Below, one piece after another: positions 42,718 through 52,239 of a DNA stretch of 64,000 nt (its first letter is position 1; each line of letters begins with the position of its first letter). Source of the DNA: a bacterium (GTDB lineage: Bacteria > Acidobacteriota > Thermoanaerobaculia > Multivoradales > J023); assembly GCA_024226315.1 (NCBI GenBank), contig JAAELT010000420.1, forward strand, positions 62,001 through 126,000, written 5' to 3'. Made by a program: the position numbers and the translations under genes. Under the pieces are notes generated by a model. The model was not told the DNA's origin. It worked only from the letters and a program-made list of their open reading frames with translations, and did no database searches.

Positions 42718-44802
42718 ATGAAGTCGCTGTTGCTGCTGTCGTTCGTCTTCGCGTTCGCCTTCGCCGCGGTCTCGATGCGGGCCGAGGAAGGCGAGGAGGA
42801 AACCGGCGCCACCGAAGAAGGCACCGACGAGAAGCACCCGCTCACCGTCCAGGACCTGTGGGCCATGCACCGGGTGGGCTCGCCGGCGGTGTCGCCGGAC
42901 GGCACTCTGGTGGCCTTCACCGTCACCGTCTTCGACCACGACGACAACAAGGGCGAGAGCGATCTGTGGCTGGTGCCCACCGATGGCAGCGAGCCGCCCC
43001 GGCGCCTGACCTGGCAGAAAGGTTCCGACGGCAGCCCGGCGTGGAGCCCGGACGGGCGCCACCTGGCCTTCACGTCGAAGCGCGGCGAGGATCCGAAGCA
43101 GCTCTACCTGCTGCCGATGGCCGGTGGCGAGGCCGAGCCGGTGACCGACTTGCCGATCTCGGTCGGCGCCCCGAAGTGGTTCCCGGACGGCAAACGCATC
43201 GCCTTCGCCGCGCAGACCTATCCCGATCTGAACGACGACTTCGAGAAAGTCGAGGAGCGCCGCGAGGAGCAGAAGGACGACGAGACACAGGCCAGGATCT
43301 CCGATCGGCGCCTGCTGCGCTACTGGGACCACTACCGCACCGACGGCCGGGTACACCACGTCTTCGAGCTCGATCTCGAGAGCCGGGAGGTGCGCGACCT
43401 CATGCCGGGTTACGACAACCTGATGGCCTTCCGCGGCTTTCAGTGGGACCTGTCGCCCGACGGCGAGGAGGTGGCCTTCGCCGCCAACGCGACCGATCCG
43501 CCGTGGCAGAAGCTCGATTTCGCCGTCTTTCTGCTGGCGGTGGAAGACGGTAGCGTCCGCAATCTCACCGGCGACAACCGGGCCTGGGACGGCAGTCCCT
43601 ACTTCACCCCCGACGGCCGCTACCTTCTCTTCGGCCGCAACCACCGGCCGGAGATCGCCCCCGATTTCACCCGCCTGGCGCGCTACGATCGCAAGAGTGG
43701 CGAGGTGCGCGAGCTGGCCGCCGAATGGGACCACCAGCCGGCGGGCTGGCAGGTGACGCGCGACGGCGCGACGGTGGTCTTCCACGCCCAGGCCGCCGGC
43801 TGGCGCAATGTCTACAAGATGCCGATCGACGGCGGCACACCCGAGCTGCTGGTGAAGGGCGGCGCCACCGACGCGGTCTCAGAAGCCGGCGCCGGGCGCG
43901 TGATCTTCCTGCAGGAGTCATTCCACCGCCCGGACGATCTCTACGCGGTGAGCCTTGCCGGCGGCGAGCCTGAGCGCCTGACCTCGTTCAACGACGAGCT
44001 GCTGGCCCGCATCGACTTTGGTACGGTCGAGGACGTTACCTTCGAGGGCTCAGGCGGCGAGCCGGTGCAGATGCACGTGCTGCTGCCGCCCGGCTTCGAC
44101 GAGTCGAAGAAGTGGCCGTTCCTGATGTTGGTACACGGCGGTCCGCACGGCGCCTGGCTCGACTCTTTCCACTACCGCTGGAACGCTGCGCTGTTTGCCG
44201 CGCCCGGATACGTCACCGCGGCGCTCAACTTCCACGGCTCCACCGGCTTCGGCCAGGCCTTCGCCGAGTCGATCCTCGGCAACCACGCGGAGAAACCGTT
44301 CGAGGACGTCCTGAAGGCCACCGATCACATGCTCGAGCGCGGCTACCTCGACCCGGACCGCATGGCGGCGGCCGGCGGCTCCTACGGCGGCTACATGATG
44401 GCCTGGATCCTCGGCCACACCGATCGCTTCGCCTGCCTGGTCAACCACGCCGGCGTCTACGACCTGATGGCACAGTTCGCGTCCGACTACACCTGGGGCC
44501 GCTCGAACAACTACGGCGCCCGTCCCTGGGAAGACCCTGAGCGCATCGACCGCTACTCACCGAGCCGTTTCGCCGAGAATTTCGAGACCCCGACCCTGAT
44601 CCTCCACGGCGAGAAGGATTACCGCGTGCCGGTGACCCAGGGCATCAACCTGCACGGTGTGCTCACCGGCAAGGGCGTCGAGTCGCGGATCGTCATCTTC
44701 CCGGACGAGAACCACTGGATCCTCAAGCCCCAGGCGGCGGAGCTGTGGTGGGAAGAGGTGCACGGCTGGCTGGAGAAGCACGTCGGCAAGGGAGCGGAGT
44801 GA
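42718..44802 (+). CDS. Secreted prolyl-oligopeptidase-family (S9) peptidase
   Basis: 694 residues. A signal peptide (LLLLSFVFAFAFAAVSMRA) is followed by a beta-propeller with repeated WSPDG/FPDGKR motifs (about 45-420). The C-terminal alpha/beta hydrolase has Ser555 in GGSYGGYMM, Asp634 in HGEKDYRVP and His666 in ENHWI, so the triad is complete. The layout matches the S9C acylaminoacyl-peptidase / dipeptidyl-peptidase 5 type, which removes short peptides in the periplasm. An AGGGGG site precedes the ATG. It is divergent from the alcohol dehydrogenase and convergent with the cobalamin gene across the palindromic element. Confidence 0.92.
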   Translation: MKSLLLLSFVFAFAFAAVSMRAEEGEEETGATEEGTDEKHPLTVQDLWAMHRVGSPAVSPDGTLVAFTVTVFDHDDNKGESDLWLVPTDGSEPPRRLTWQKGSDGSPAWSPDGRHLAFTSKRGEDPKQLYLLPMAGGEAEPVTDLPISVGAPKWFPDGKRIAFAAQTYPDLNDDFEKVEERREEQKDDETQARISDRRLLRYWDHYRTDGRVHHVFELDLESREVRDLMPGYDNLMAFRGFQWDLSPDGEEVAFAANATDPPWQKLDFAVFLLAVEDGSVRNLTGDNRAWDGSPYFTPDGRYLLFGRNHRPEIAPDFTRLARYDRKSGEVRELAAEWDHQPAGWQVTRDGATVVFHAQAAGWRNVYKMPIDGGTPELLVKGGATDAVSEAGAGRVIFLQESFHRPDDLYAVSLAGGEPERLTSFNDELLARIDFGTVEDVTFEGSGGEPVQMHVLLPPGFDESKKWPFLMLVHGGPHGAWLDSFHYRWNAALFAAPGYVTAALNFHGSTGFGQAFAESILGNHAEKPFEDVLKATDHMLERGYLDPDRMAAAGGSYGGYMMAWILGHTDRFACLVNHAGVYDLMAQFASDYTWGRSNNYGARPWEDPERIDRYSPSRFAENFETPTLILHGEKDYRVPVTQGINLHGVLTGKGVESRIVIFPDENHWILKPQAAELWWEEVHGWLEKHVGKGAE

Positions 44803-44823
44803 TCCGCCGGCCGACGCCTGCAA

Positions 44824-44929
44824 CCCGGGGTTGAAACCCCAGGCTACTATCTACCGTCCCTCCGGGACTCCGGAACAAACCGAGCCCTGCAAGGGCGATA
44901 GACAGTAGCCGGGGGTTTCAACCCCCGGG
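44824..44929. repeat. 106-bp palindromic intergenic element
   Basis: Two ~35-bp arms face each other: CCCGGGGTTGAAACCCCAGG, then CTACTATCTACC on the left, and on the complementary strand CCCGGGGGTTGAAACCCCCG then GCTACTGTCTATC on the right. Each arm begins with a small hairpin of its own (GGGGTTGAAACCCC). Two inner hairpins follow: GTCCC-tcc-GGGAC (44856-44868) and GCCCT-gca-AGGGC (44884-44896). The whole would fold into a cruciform. The architecture resembles REP/MITE-like elements moved in trans. It lies between two convergent genes. Confidence 0.8.
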
Positions 44930-44954
44930 GATCGTGGGATCGGAGTGCCGGGCG

Positions 44955-45518
44955 TTACGCCCGGCTGTCCCACAGCACGTCGCCCACCCCGCGTTTCAGG
45001 TTCTCGTAGCGGGCCATCACGAACAGCGTGTCCGAGAGGCGGTTCAGGTACTTGGCCGTCCAGGCGCCGAGCGCCTCCTGGCGTGACAGGGCGACCACCG
45101 TCCGTTCGGCGCGCCGGCAGACGGCTCGAGCCACGTGCAGGTGGGCGGCGCTGGGGCAGCCGCCAGGCAAGATGAAGTTCTCGAGTGGCCCGAGCTCGTC
45201 GGTGAGCTCGTCCATGAGCCGTTCCAGGTAGTCGACGTGCCGCTGCTCGATCTGCGGCACCTGCAAGCGTGCCTTGTCTTCGTCCAGCATCGCGAGGTCG
45301 GAGCCGAGGTGGAAGAGGTCGTTCTGGATGCGCTGGACGGGCTGCGTGAGTCGCTCGGTCAATCCCGCCGCCGCCGCCGCTCCAAGGTGGCTCGAGGTCT
45401 CGTCAACGGTGCCGTAGGCCTCCACCCGGGGAGACTCCTTGGGTACGCGCTGGCCACCGACCAGGCCGGTGGTGCCGTCGTCGCCGGTGCGGGTGTAGAC
45501 CTTGGTGATTCTGGGCAT
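44955..45518 (-). CDS. Cob(I)alamin adenosyltransferase, PduO type
   Basis: 187 residues. The PduO-type motifs are present in order: TKVYTRTGDDGTTGL at the N-terminus for ATP binding, RVEAYGTVDE near residue 31, ENFILPGG near 113, RAERTVV near 136 and YLNRLSDTLFVMARYEN near 157. The enzyme transfers the adenosyl group of ATP to cobalamin to make coenzyme B12. No B12-dependent enzyme or B12 riboswitch is adjacent. It starts 54 bp after the matrixin-like gene on the same strand and ends by the palindromic element. Confidence 0.93.
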   Translation of the reverse strand: MPRITKVYTRTGDDGTTGLVGGQRVPKESPRVEAYGTVDETSSHLGAAAAAGLTERLTQPVQRIQNDLFHLGSDLAMLDEDKARLQVPQIEQRHVDYLERLMDELTDELGPLENFILPGGCPSAAHLHVARAVCRRAERTVVALSRQEALGAWTAKYLNRLSDTLFVMARYENLKRGVGDVLWDSRA

Positions 45519-45572
45519 ACGGGAGCCTACGCGGAGTCGGGCGGCTAGGTGACGGGCGCGGAGCGCACCGGA

Positions 45573-48305
45573 TCAATCGACCGGATCGTCGGGCAGATCG
45601 ACCGGGAAGGCCAAGGTGTCGCCCCGGCCGCAGACCTCGCCCGGCGGATTGTAGTAGACACGGCTGGTGCCAGCCACGGTGTCCTCGATGGTGATCCAGT
45701 ATTCGAGGTCGGTCAGGGCGCCGAAGTAGATCCAGATATGGCCGTTGAAGCCGCTGCCGTCGAGTGCCTTGATCACCATTTCGGTGTTCTCGATGTTGAA
45801 AAACCAGAAGAAGCCGCTGTTGTCGGTGTCGGTCACCGCCCGGCCATCGCCTTCCCTGCCGTCGTCGTACTGGTTGCGCCACCTGACCGAGACGCGTATC
45901 CTCTTGTCGAGCAGGCAGAGAGTCTCGGGGCCGGGCAGGCAGGTTCCCGTCTCGCCGGTCGTGGCCGCGGGGGCGCTGGTCTCGAGGCTGGCGTCGGGCA
46001 ACAGTGTCAGGCCTTCGACATCGAGGGCCGGTGTGGTTTCCGCGGACATAGCGGACCGTGCTTCGGTGGCGCTGCTGGTGGCGAGAACCGGGAGCTCCAG
46101 CCCCTCGTCGGGGAACGCGGTGGTATCGGCCAGACCGCAGATTTCGCCCGGGGGATTGTGGTAGATCTCGACCTCGCCGGTGACCGTGTCTGTGATGTTG
46201 ACCCAGAACTCGACGTCCGACAGTGCGCCGTAGAACACCCAGAAGTAGTCGTTGAAGGACCGGCCATCCAGTGCCTTGACGATCAGCTCGATGTTCTCCG
46301 GGCCGAAGAACCAGAACAAGCCGCTCTCGTCGGTGCTGGGAACCGCCACGCCGGACCCTTCGACGCCGTCGTTGTACTGATTGCGGAAGTCGACGGTCAC
46401 CCGGAAGCGACCCCCGACCAGACACAGTTGGTCGCCGGTGACCACACAGGCGTCGTCGTTGGCGAAGGTGGTGACCTTGACCGGGTTCGAGGTCTCGGAG
46501 TCTCCGAAGAAGTTGATCGCACGCACCCGGAAGGAGAAGTTGGTGCCGGGCGTCAGCTCTTCGATGATCACCTTGTCGGTGTCCGCGTCCAGGCGCAAGG
46601 GAATGTCGGCCCACACGCCGCCGACCCGGATCTCGATGACGAAGGCGGTCTCGTCGTCGGCGTTGTCCTGCCAGGTGAGGCGCACCGCGGTGCTCGACAG
46701 CGGCGCCACCCGCAGGTTCGATGGGGCGGCGGGCCGGGCGTCTACCGGCGTCTCGATCTCGGCCTCGTTCGAGTATGGAGAGGCGCCGGCGCCGTTCTGG
46801 GCACGCACACGGTAGCCGTAGGAGGCCTCCGGCTGAACCGTCTCGTCGACGAAGGAGGTAGTGTTGTTCGCTACCGTCCTCATCAGGGCGAAGTCTCCGG
46901 CCTGCCGGCGCTCGATCCGGAAGTTGCTTTCGTTGCCGGAGTCGTCGCTCCATTCGAGGCGCACCTCGTTCTCCGCCGTCAGTGTCGCGGCGAGGTTCGA
47001 GGGCTCGGCCGGCGGCACGAGGCCACCGCTCGGAGGCGACGTGTTTTCGCGGGGACCGTAGAGGTAGTAGATGCCAGCGAGGTCGTCGACGTCGAGTGAG
47101 GCGCCCCGCTGGTCGGGGTGGTACTCGGCGAGCATCAGCGCCTCGGGATCCTGCGAGTGAGCCAGCCCAAGAGTGTGCCCGAGCTCGTGGGCGAACAGCT
47201 GCTCGGCCGCTCTCGACGGGTCGGGTGTGGCGGCGAAGAACAGCTCGAGACCGTCCTGGGTGATGATGTCGCCCTCGATCACCGGGTGGAAGAGCTCACC
47301 CTCGTGGCCCAGCGCCTGGCAGTCGAACCACGGGCCGCCGATCGCCAGCAGGCCGGCGCCGTCGAAGCTGCCGCCGATCTCGTCGTTGGGATCGCCGAAC
47401 AGCACCGTATTGGAGCCGTCGGCGCCGGTGAAGCCGCTGGCGGCTCCCGTGATGCCTTCGAAGCCGTAGAGGATCGGGGTGTTGGGATCGTCGGTCCAGG
47501 CGTCGAGCGCGGTGCGGAGCTCCTCGATGCCGCTTCCCGGCAGACCGTCCTGGCCGCTGAAATGGGTCCGCCAGCCGATCTCCTGGCCGAATCCGAAGTC
47601 GAACCAGCGCACACTGTGGCCGCCGGACGCGCCGCAACCGAGAGGCGGCGGCGCGTCGCTGGTGATGAGGGTCGCGAACTTGGCCGGCACGCTCGCTGTG
47701 TCGTCGGCAGCGACGGGGAGGAAATAGTCAGCGGCCGTCTTCAGGCCCCGAGCGCGGTCCTCGAGCCAGCCGCGGAAGCGCTCGAGATCGCGCAGCCCGT
47801 CGGCGGGCGCGGTGCCCGCGGGGGAGATTCGCCGGGCGCCTTCGAGGTTTCGCCAGGCGACGCGCGGGGCGCCTGAGGACGGGCTCAGGTGGAAGGCGCC
47901 GAGCAGGAACTGGTGCAGGCCGAAGGTGCCGTCGTCGCGAGGCTCGAGAAAGAGCAGTACCTTCTCACCCTCTGTGAACCTCGGCGTCCCGCGCACGAGG
48001 AAGCCGATGCCGTCGGCCCGCACGCCGCCGGGCAGGCGGACGATCAGGCTGTCGCCGGGCAGCGATTCCTTGATCGAGCGCTCCACCTCGACCAGGTAGT
48101 CGGTGGCGATCCGCTCTCCCGGCGCGGGCTCGATCGCCAGCACCTGGGCCTCGACGATCACCGGCGCCCGATCCGCAAGGGCAGCGTCGCTGATCGGCAC
48201 GTAGACGGTGGCACGCGCCGCCGGCGTGGCGGCGATCACGAAGCCGCCCAGCGTCAGCAGCGCCAGCACCCGTGAGAGCTTCGATCGATGAGTGCGGGAC
48301 ATCAT
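45573..48305 (-). CDS. Secreted matrixin-like metalloprotease with FN3 and duplicated C-terminal domain
   Basis: 910 residues; either of two adjacent ATGs (48305 or 48302) may start it. A signal peptide (VLALLTLGGFVIAATPAARA) leads to a ~180-residue N-terminal domain, then a metzincin core with HELGHTLGLAHS (373-384) and a downstream LDVDDLAGIYYLYGP, as in M10 matrixins. Two fibronectin type III modules follow. The C-terminus has two copies of a ~110-residue domain, each with LCL, a RFRVTVDFRNQYNDG-like strand, SGLFWFFGPEN, VKALDG, a YGALSDVEFW-like strand, TDT and NPPGEICG. I cannot name this domain. The protease should be zinc-dependent and secreted. Confidence 0.9.
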   Translation of the reverse strand: MMSRTHRSKLSRVLALLTLGGFVIAATPAARATVYVPISDAALADRAPVIVEAQVLAIEPAPGERIATDYLVEVERSIKESLPGDSLIVRLPGGVRADGIGFLVRGTPRFTEGEKVLLFLEPRDDGTFGLHQFLLGAFHLSPSSGAPRVAWRNLEGARRISPAGTAPADGLRDLERFRGWLEDRARGLKTAADYFLPVAADDTASVPAKFATLITSDAPPPLGCGASGGHSVRWFDFGFGQEIGWRTHFSGQDGLPGSGIEELRTALDAWTDDPNTPILYGFEGITGAASGFTGADGSNTVLFGDPNDEIGGSFDGAGLLAIGGPWFDCQALGHEGELFHPVIEGDIITQDGLELFFAATPDPSRAAEQLFAHELGHTLGLAHSQDPEALMLAEYHPDQRGASLDVDDLAGIYYLYGPRENTSPPSGGLVPPAEPSNLAATLTAENEVRLEWSDDSGNESNFRIERRQAGDFALMRTVANNTTSFVDETVQPEASYGYRVRAQNGAGASPYSNEAEIETPVDARPAAPSNLRVAPLSSTAVRLTWQDNADDETAFVIEIRVGGVWADIPLRLDADTDKVIIEELTPGTNFSFRVRAINFFGDSETSNPVKVTTFANDDACVVTGDQLCLVGGRFRVTVDFRNQYNDGVEGSGVAVPSTDESGLFWFFGPENIELIVKALDGRSFNDYFWVFYGALSDVEFWVNITDTVTGEVEIYHNPPGEICGLADTTAFPDEGLELPVLATSSATEARSAMSAETTPALDVEGLTLLPDASLETSAPAATTGETGTCLPGPETLCLLDKRIRVSVRWRNQYDDGREGDGRAVTDTDNSGFFWFFNIENTEMVIKALDGSGFNGHIWIYFGALTDLEYWITIEDTVAGTSRVYYNPPGEVCGRGDTLAFPVDLPDDPVD

Positions 48306-48436
48306 TCCGTCCGTGTTTCGCCTGGGTATCTCACCCAGAGCTGGACCACGCCGCGGAGCCACGCGGCGCGGATGTTCTTACAGCATACCAGATTATGGCC
48401 AGGTCTGACGCGAAGTCGCGGCGGCAGCGGACCCCA

Positions 48437-49597
48437 TCAAGGTGGCTTGACGATCTGGAACTCGGCGGTGGGGGTGCGGCGTCGCACGGGCTGAGGGGCG
48501 ACCGCGGTGCGATTGCGGCCGGTCTTCTTGGCCACGTACATGGCGGTGTCGGCGAGCCGCAGCAGGTTGCTTTTGCAGTCGGCCACCGACAGGTTGGACT
48601 CGACGTGCTTCTTCAATGTCGCGACGCCGATCGAACAGGTCAGGCCGGTGAGATTGAGCTCTTCGCGGTGGATGTCGCCGGCTTGTTCGCAAAATGTGTT
48701 CTCGACGATGTTGATCCGAATCGCCTCGGCCAGGTCGAGGGCCTTGTCGATGCGCAGATCGGGAATCACCAGCACGAACTCGTCGCCACCGTAGCGGGCC
48801 GGCACGCTGTCGGTGTTGCGCACGTAAGACTTCAGCAGGTGGCCGACCTCGCGCAGCACCTGCGAGCCGGCCAGGTGGCCATGGGTGTCGTTGACCTGCT
48901 TGAAGTAGTCGAGATCGAGGAAGATCACCGCCAGATCGCGGTGCTCCTTCAGGCAGCGCGAGATCGTCCGCTCCAGCGAGACGTGCAGATAGTGGTCGTT
49001 GAACAGGCCGGTGAGATTGTCGCGCTTGGCCAGCTCTTGAGCGCGGCGACCGTCGAGGATGTTCTGGATCGAGATCGAGATGTAGCCGGCGAAGATCTGC
49101 AGCAGGTTGCGGTCATCGGCGCTGTAATCCCTGGCCCCCTGGCGGTTCATGAGCTCCAGGACGCCGCAAACTTCCTGGCCGATGCGGATCGGAATGGCGA
49201 CCAGAGACTCGGTGCTGTACTGGGTCATCTCGTCGACGCCGGTGAAGAAGTACGGGTCGCTATCGGTGTTGGAGGTGTGGTAGCTCTCGCCGGTGGCGTA
49301 CACCTGGCCAGCGATGCCCTGGTTGGCCATGATCTCTGTGCCGATCAGCCTTGTCGCCTTGGCGCCGAAGGCGGCGACGAAGGTGAGCAGGTTGTGGCTC
49401 TTGTCCGGCCGCTTGTCGAGCGGATTGTCGAGCAGAATCGAGCCGGCGGCCGAGGGTACGAACTCGTTGGCCTTGCGCAGGATCTCGGCCAGGTTGTCGG
49501 CCAGGCTCATCTCCGAGGCGAAGGCGATAACCGCCCGCCTGCGTTCCAGGAACGCATCCATGTGGTGCGCATCCAAGGAGTGGATCTGGTCGCTCAT
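48437..49597 (-). CDS. GAF-GGDEF diguanylate cyclase
   Basis: 386 residues. An N-terminal GAF domain (about 20-180; SLVAIPIRIGQEVCGVLELM) is joined by a helix to a GGDEF domain (about 190-360). The active site reads RYGGDEF and the inhibitory site RNTD sits just before it, so the enzyme can make cyclic-di-GMP and be restrained by product. There is no membrane helix, implying a cytosolic, ligand-controlled cyclase. It stands between the matrixin-like gene and batE. An 87-bp gap separates it from batE and shows nothing distinctive. Confidence 0.92.
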   Translation of the reverse strand: MSDQIHSLDAHHMDAFLERRRAVIAFASEMSLADNLAEILRKANEFVPSAAGSILLDNPLDKRPDKSHNLLTFVAAFGAKATRLIGTEIMANQGIAGQVYATGESYHTSNTDSDPYFFTGVDEMTQYSTESLVAIPIRIGQEVCGVLELMNRQGARDYSADDRNLLQIFAGYISISIQNILDGRRAQELAKRDNLTGLFNDHYLHVSLERTISRCLKEHRDLAVIFLDLDYFKQVNDTHGHLAGSQVLREVGHLLKSYVRNTDSVPARYGGDEFVLVIPDLRIDKALDLAEAIRINIVENTFCEQAGDIHREELNLTGLTCSIGVATLKKHVESNLSVADCKSNLLRLADTAMYVAKKTGRNRTAVAPQPVRRRTPTAEFQIVKPP

Positions 49598-49684
49598 CCT
49601 TCGCTGTGCCTCGACGCTCGTGGATCGACTAAATTATCAAAAGTCGCCACGAGCCGCAAAATCCCAGGGACGATCGCACAAGAG

Positions 49685-50383
49685 CTAGATCAGCTCGACG
49701 GTTTCCGTGGGGCAGATCACATCCGAGCCCGAGATCAGCCAACGGCCGTCAGCCGCCGGCCGCACCCAAGCCTCCGTGCCCGCTGGCAGCTCGCCCGTCG
49801 CCGAGGAGCAGTCTTCCAGGATCACCGCCGGCCGCGGCCCCCAGTGCTTCACCGCGGCGGCTCCTCCGTAGAGCCCGGCGGCCAGGCAGGCGAGGCCGGC
49901 CACCAGCCAGATGGGCGTCTTCTTGCTGGCGACGAACACCACTGCGGTGACCCAGGCCAGCACGATGGCGATCAGCCTCGAGCTGTCGGCGTGCTGACCG
50001 AGCCGGCCCAGCAGGCCTCCCGGCGCGAGCACCTGACTGCCCAGGCTGCGTCGCGCCAGCAGAAGGTTGTCCTTCAGCCAGAGATCGTCGGAACCCTCGG
50101 CCCGGCGATACCAGAGAATAGCCTCGGGAAGGCGGTCGAGGTGATGGAGCGCGGTGCCCAGGTTGTAGACCAGGGTGGGGTGTGGGGCGGTAGGAGAATA
50201 GCCTCGAAGATAGGCCTCGGCCGCGGCTTCGATCTGGCCGTCGCGAAAGAGCCGGTTGCCCTCCTGCAGCGCCGCCCTGGGGGCGGCCGGTCCAGGCTCG
50301 GTGTCGGGCCTTGCCGGATCGTCCGCCGTGGCGGACACGGCGAAAGTGAACAGACACGCCGCGGCCAGGAGTCTGTTGCGCAT
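49685..50383 (-). CDS. BatE-like TPR membrane protein
   Basis: 232 residues from the ATG at 50383, preceded by AAGGAG at 9 bases; an ATG at 50401 has no such site. A signal peptide (LLAAACLFTFAVSATA) is followed by TPR-type helices (ALQEGNRLFRDGQIEAAAEA, YNLGTALHHLDRLPEAILWY). Two membrane helices come near 125-165, and an SH3-like end follows (GTEAWVRPAADGRWLISG). This is the BatE arrangement. It is the last gene of the Bat operon, 19 bp after batD. Confidence 0.85.
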   Translation of the reverse strand: MRNRLLAAACLFTFAVSATADDPARPDTEPGPAAPRAALQEGNRLFRDGQIEAAAEAYLRGYSPTAPHPTLVYNLGTALHHLDRLPEAILWYRRAEGSDDLWLKDNLLLARRSLGSQVLAPGGLLGRLGQHADSSRLIAIVLAWVTAVVFVASKKTPIWLVAGLACLAAGLYGGAAAVKHWGPRPAVILEDCSSATGELPAGTEAWVRPAADGRWLISGSDVICPTETVELI

Positions 50384-50402
50384 AGCTACAGACTCCTTCA
50401 TT

Positions 50403-52235
50403 TCAACCCATGGCGCGGGCGAGCTTGCGCGAGCGCTCCACCAGCTCTCGCCGCATCTCGGCGGTCGAGCTCAGCTTCGGTGCGTAGCGCAGGTAGTGGA
50501 GATCGTCGGCCAGCGTGACCAGCTTCTCGGCGGCTTCTCTGCGCGCGCCGCGCTGCGTCAGCAGATGCCCCCACCGAGTGCTCGGCGAGCCCTGGGGCAA
50601 ATCCCATCGGTCGTGCAGGTATTCCCGCCAGGCTTCCTCGATCTCCGCCGCCGCCCGCCGCGGCCGGGCCTCACCGGCGGCGCCGCGCAGGCGCTCGAGC
50701 AGGCGCTTGCGCTCGGTGCGCCGGCCGTTGCCGCGGTGGCCGCCGCCGCGACGCCCGAGAGTGCTACGTCGGCGGGCCAGAAAGACGATCGCGGCCAGGC
50801 CCCAGGGGAGCGAGAACAGCCATAGATGAGCGTTCGATTCGCCGCCGCCCAACGCCGGCAGCGCCGCGGTACGGACGGGATGCAGGGCCACCGTCTGTCC
50901 GTCTTCGTGCGCCAGCCGGGTCGAGCCACGCACGGTAAGATCGAGGCCGGCGGTGCGGGCGGCGAGGAACTTCTCGCGTCGCGGATCGAAGAAAGGCACG
51001 TCGATCGGCGGCAACTGCCAGTGGCCGGCCCGTTCCGGCACCAATACGAAGCTCCAGGTACGCTGCCCGGAGACGCTTCTCTGTTCCACCGACTCGTTCG
51101 ACTGCTGCTGCGGCGGGAAGACCTTGATCCCTGGTAGCTCTGGAAGCAACGGCGCCGCCAGGCCTTGGAGGTGACCCCGGCCCTCGAGTGTCAGGGTCAA
51201 GGTGGCGGCCTCACCGACTTCGATCTCACGCGGCGACAGCTCGGCCGCCAGCTGAAGGCGGCCGACGGCGCCGCGGAAGCCGGCAGGAGCGGCCGGTAGC
51301 GGCCGCACGTCGAGGCTGAGCGGATTGCTCATGCGCACGATTTCCCGAGTTCGGGGCAGCAGCGATCCGAAAGGCCCGGAGTCCGGCATCATGGCGGCCA
51401 GCCGCGCCGACACCGGTTCGACTTCGATGCGTCCCCCGCGCCGAGGAAAAAGCGCTCGCTGCAAGAGCACGACCTTGCCGATACGTTCGCCGTCCATATA
51501 GACCATCTTGGGCTCGAGCTGGTCGGGCTGCGGCACGACGCGCGCCCAGAATCCCTTGAAGTCCGGCAGCTCCTCGGGATTGACCGAGCGCACGTCGGCC
51601 TGCGTGTAGAGGTAGAGGGTGTAGAGCACCTGTTCGCCGACATACGGGTCTTTCGGGTCAGCCTCGGCGCGCAGAAAGATCTTCGGTGGCGTGACCGGAC
51701 GCGGGTCCTGCCGGCGCCGGCGCCGGTTGAAAAAGTTGTCGGGGCTGTCTTCCCGTTCATCGAGCAGCGACCCGCTAGAGAAGGGGGGGCGAAAGGGATC
51801 GCGCCGCCGGTGCCTGGGTGGCGCCACCTCCAGAACCTCCACGCTGCGCTCGGGCAGCTCGACCTGCTCGCCCTCGACCCGGAGGACTCCCGAGTGCACA
51901 CGGGCCGTGCCCACCGAGAGCGGCTGCAGATGCCAGGTGAAGGTCAAGCTGCGGGACGTGGCGCCGTTCACGAAACGCAGGCTGTTGGAGGTCGACGGCC
52001 CGGCGGCCACCCGAAAGTTGTCGAGCTCGAACTCTGGGCTGGGATCGGCTCGCCTGCCGCCCCCGAGCTCGACCTGGATGCTGAGCACCGCCAGCTCCTC
52101 GAGCCCGATGCCGTCCGCGGGCTGGAGCCTCACGTCGACGCGGAACTCTCGCGCCGAGGCCACCGGCGCGGTGACGGCGAGCAAGGCTATCACCAGGCCA
52201 GCGAGTGCGAGATTGCCGTCGCGTAGTCTTTTCAC
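50403..52235 (-). CDS. BatD (oxygen-tolerance family) membrane protein
   Basis: 610 residues from the GTG at 52235, 4 bases past the BatC stop. A signal peptide (LALAGLVIALLAVTAPVASA) precedes beta-rich BatD repeats, with marker sequences such as DPYVGEQVLYTLYLYTQ and FWARVVPQPDQLEPKMVY. A membrane helix (LWLFSLPWGLAAIVFLARRR) near 460 is followed by a helical cytosolic end. BatD proteins are periplasmic with a membrane anchor and are thought to work with the VWA proteins BatA/BatB. The length is normal for the family. Confidence 0.87.
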   Translation of the reverse strand: MKRLRDGNLALAGLVIALLAVTAPVASAREFRVDVRLQPADGIGLEELAVLSIQVELGGGRRADPSPEFELDNFRVAAGPSTSNSLRFVNGATSRSLTFTWHLQPLSVGTARVHSGVLRVEGEQVELPERSVEVLEVAPPRHRRRDPFRPPFSSGSLLDEREDSPDNFFNRRRRRQDPRPVTPPKIFLRAEADPKDPYVGEQVLYTLYLYTQADVRSVNPEELPDFKGFWARVVPQPDQLEPKMVYMDGERIGKVVLLQRALFPRRGGRIEVEPVSARLAAMMPDSGPFGSLLPRTREIVRMSNPLSLDVRPLPAAPAGFRGAVGRLQLAAELSPREIEVGEAATLTLTLEGRGHLQGLAAPLLPELPGIKVFPPQQQSNESVEQRSVSGQRTWSFVLVPERAGHWQLPPIDVPFFDPRREKFLAARTAGLDLTVRGSTRLAHEDGQTVALHPVRTAALPALGGGESNAHLWLFSLPWGLAAIVFLARRRSTLGRRGGGHRGNGRRTERKRLLERLRGAAGEARPRRAAAEIEEAWREYLHDRWDLPQGSPSTRWGHLLTQRGARREAAEKLVTLADDLHYLRYAPKLSSTAEMRRELVERSRKLARAMG

Positions 52236-52239
52236 CGGT

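Noticed and set aside
42625..43785. N-terminal extension of the alcohol dehydrogenase
   Set aside because: It is antisense to the S9 peptidase; the ATG at 42624 has a good ribosome site and matches the family's usual length.
45519..45572. Cobalamin riboswitch before the adenosyltransferase
   Set aside because: Only 54 bp separate it from the preceding gene, too short for a B12 riboswitch, and no B12-box-like sequence was seen.
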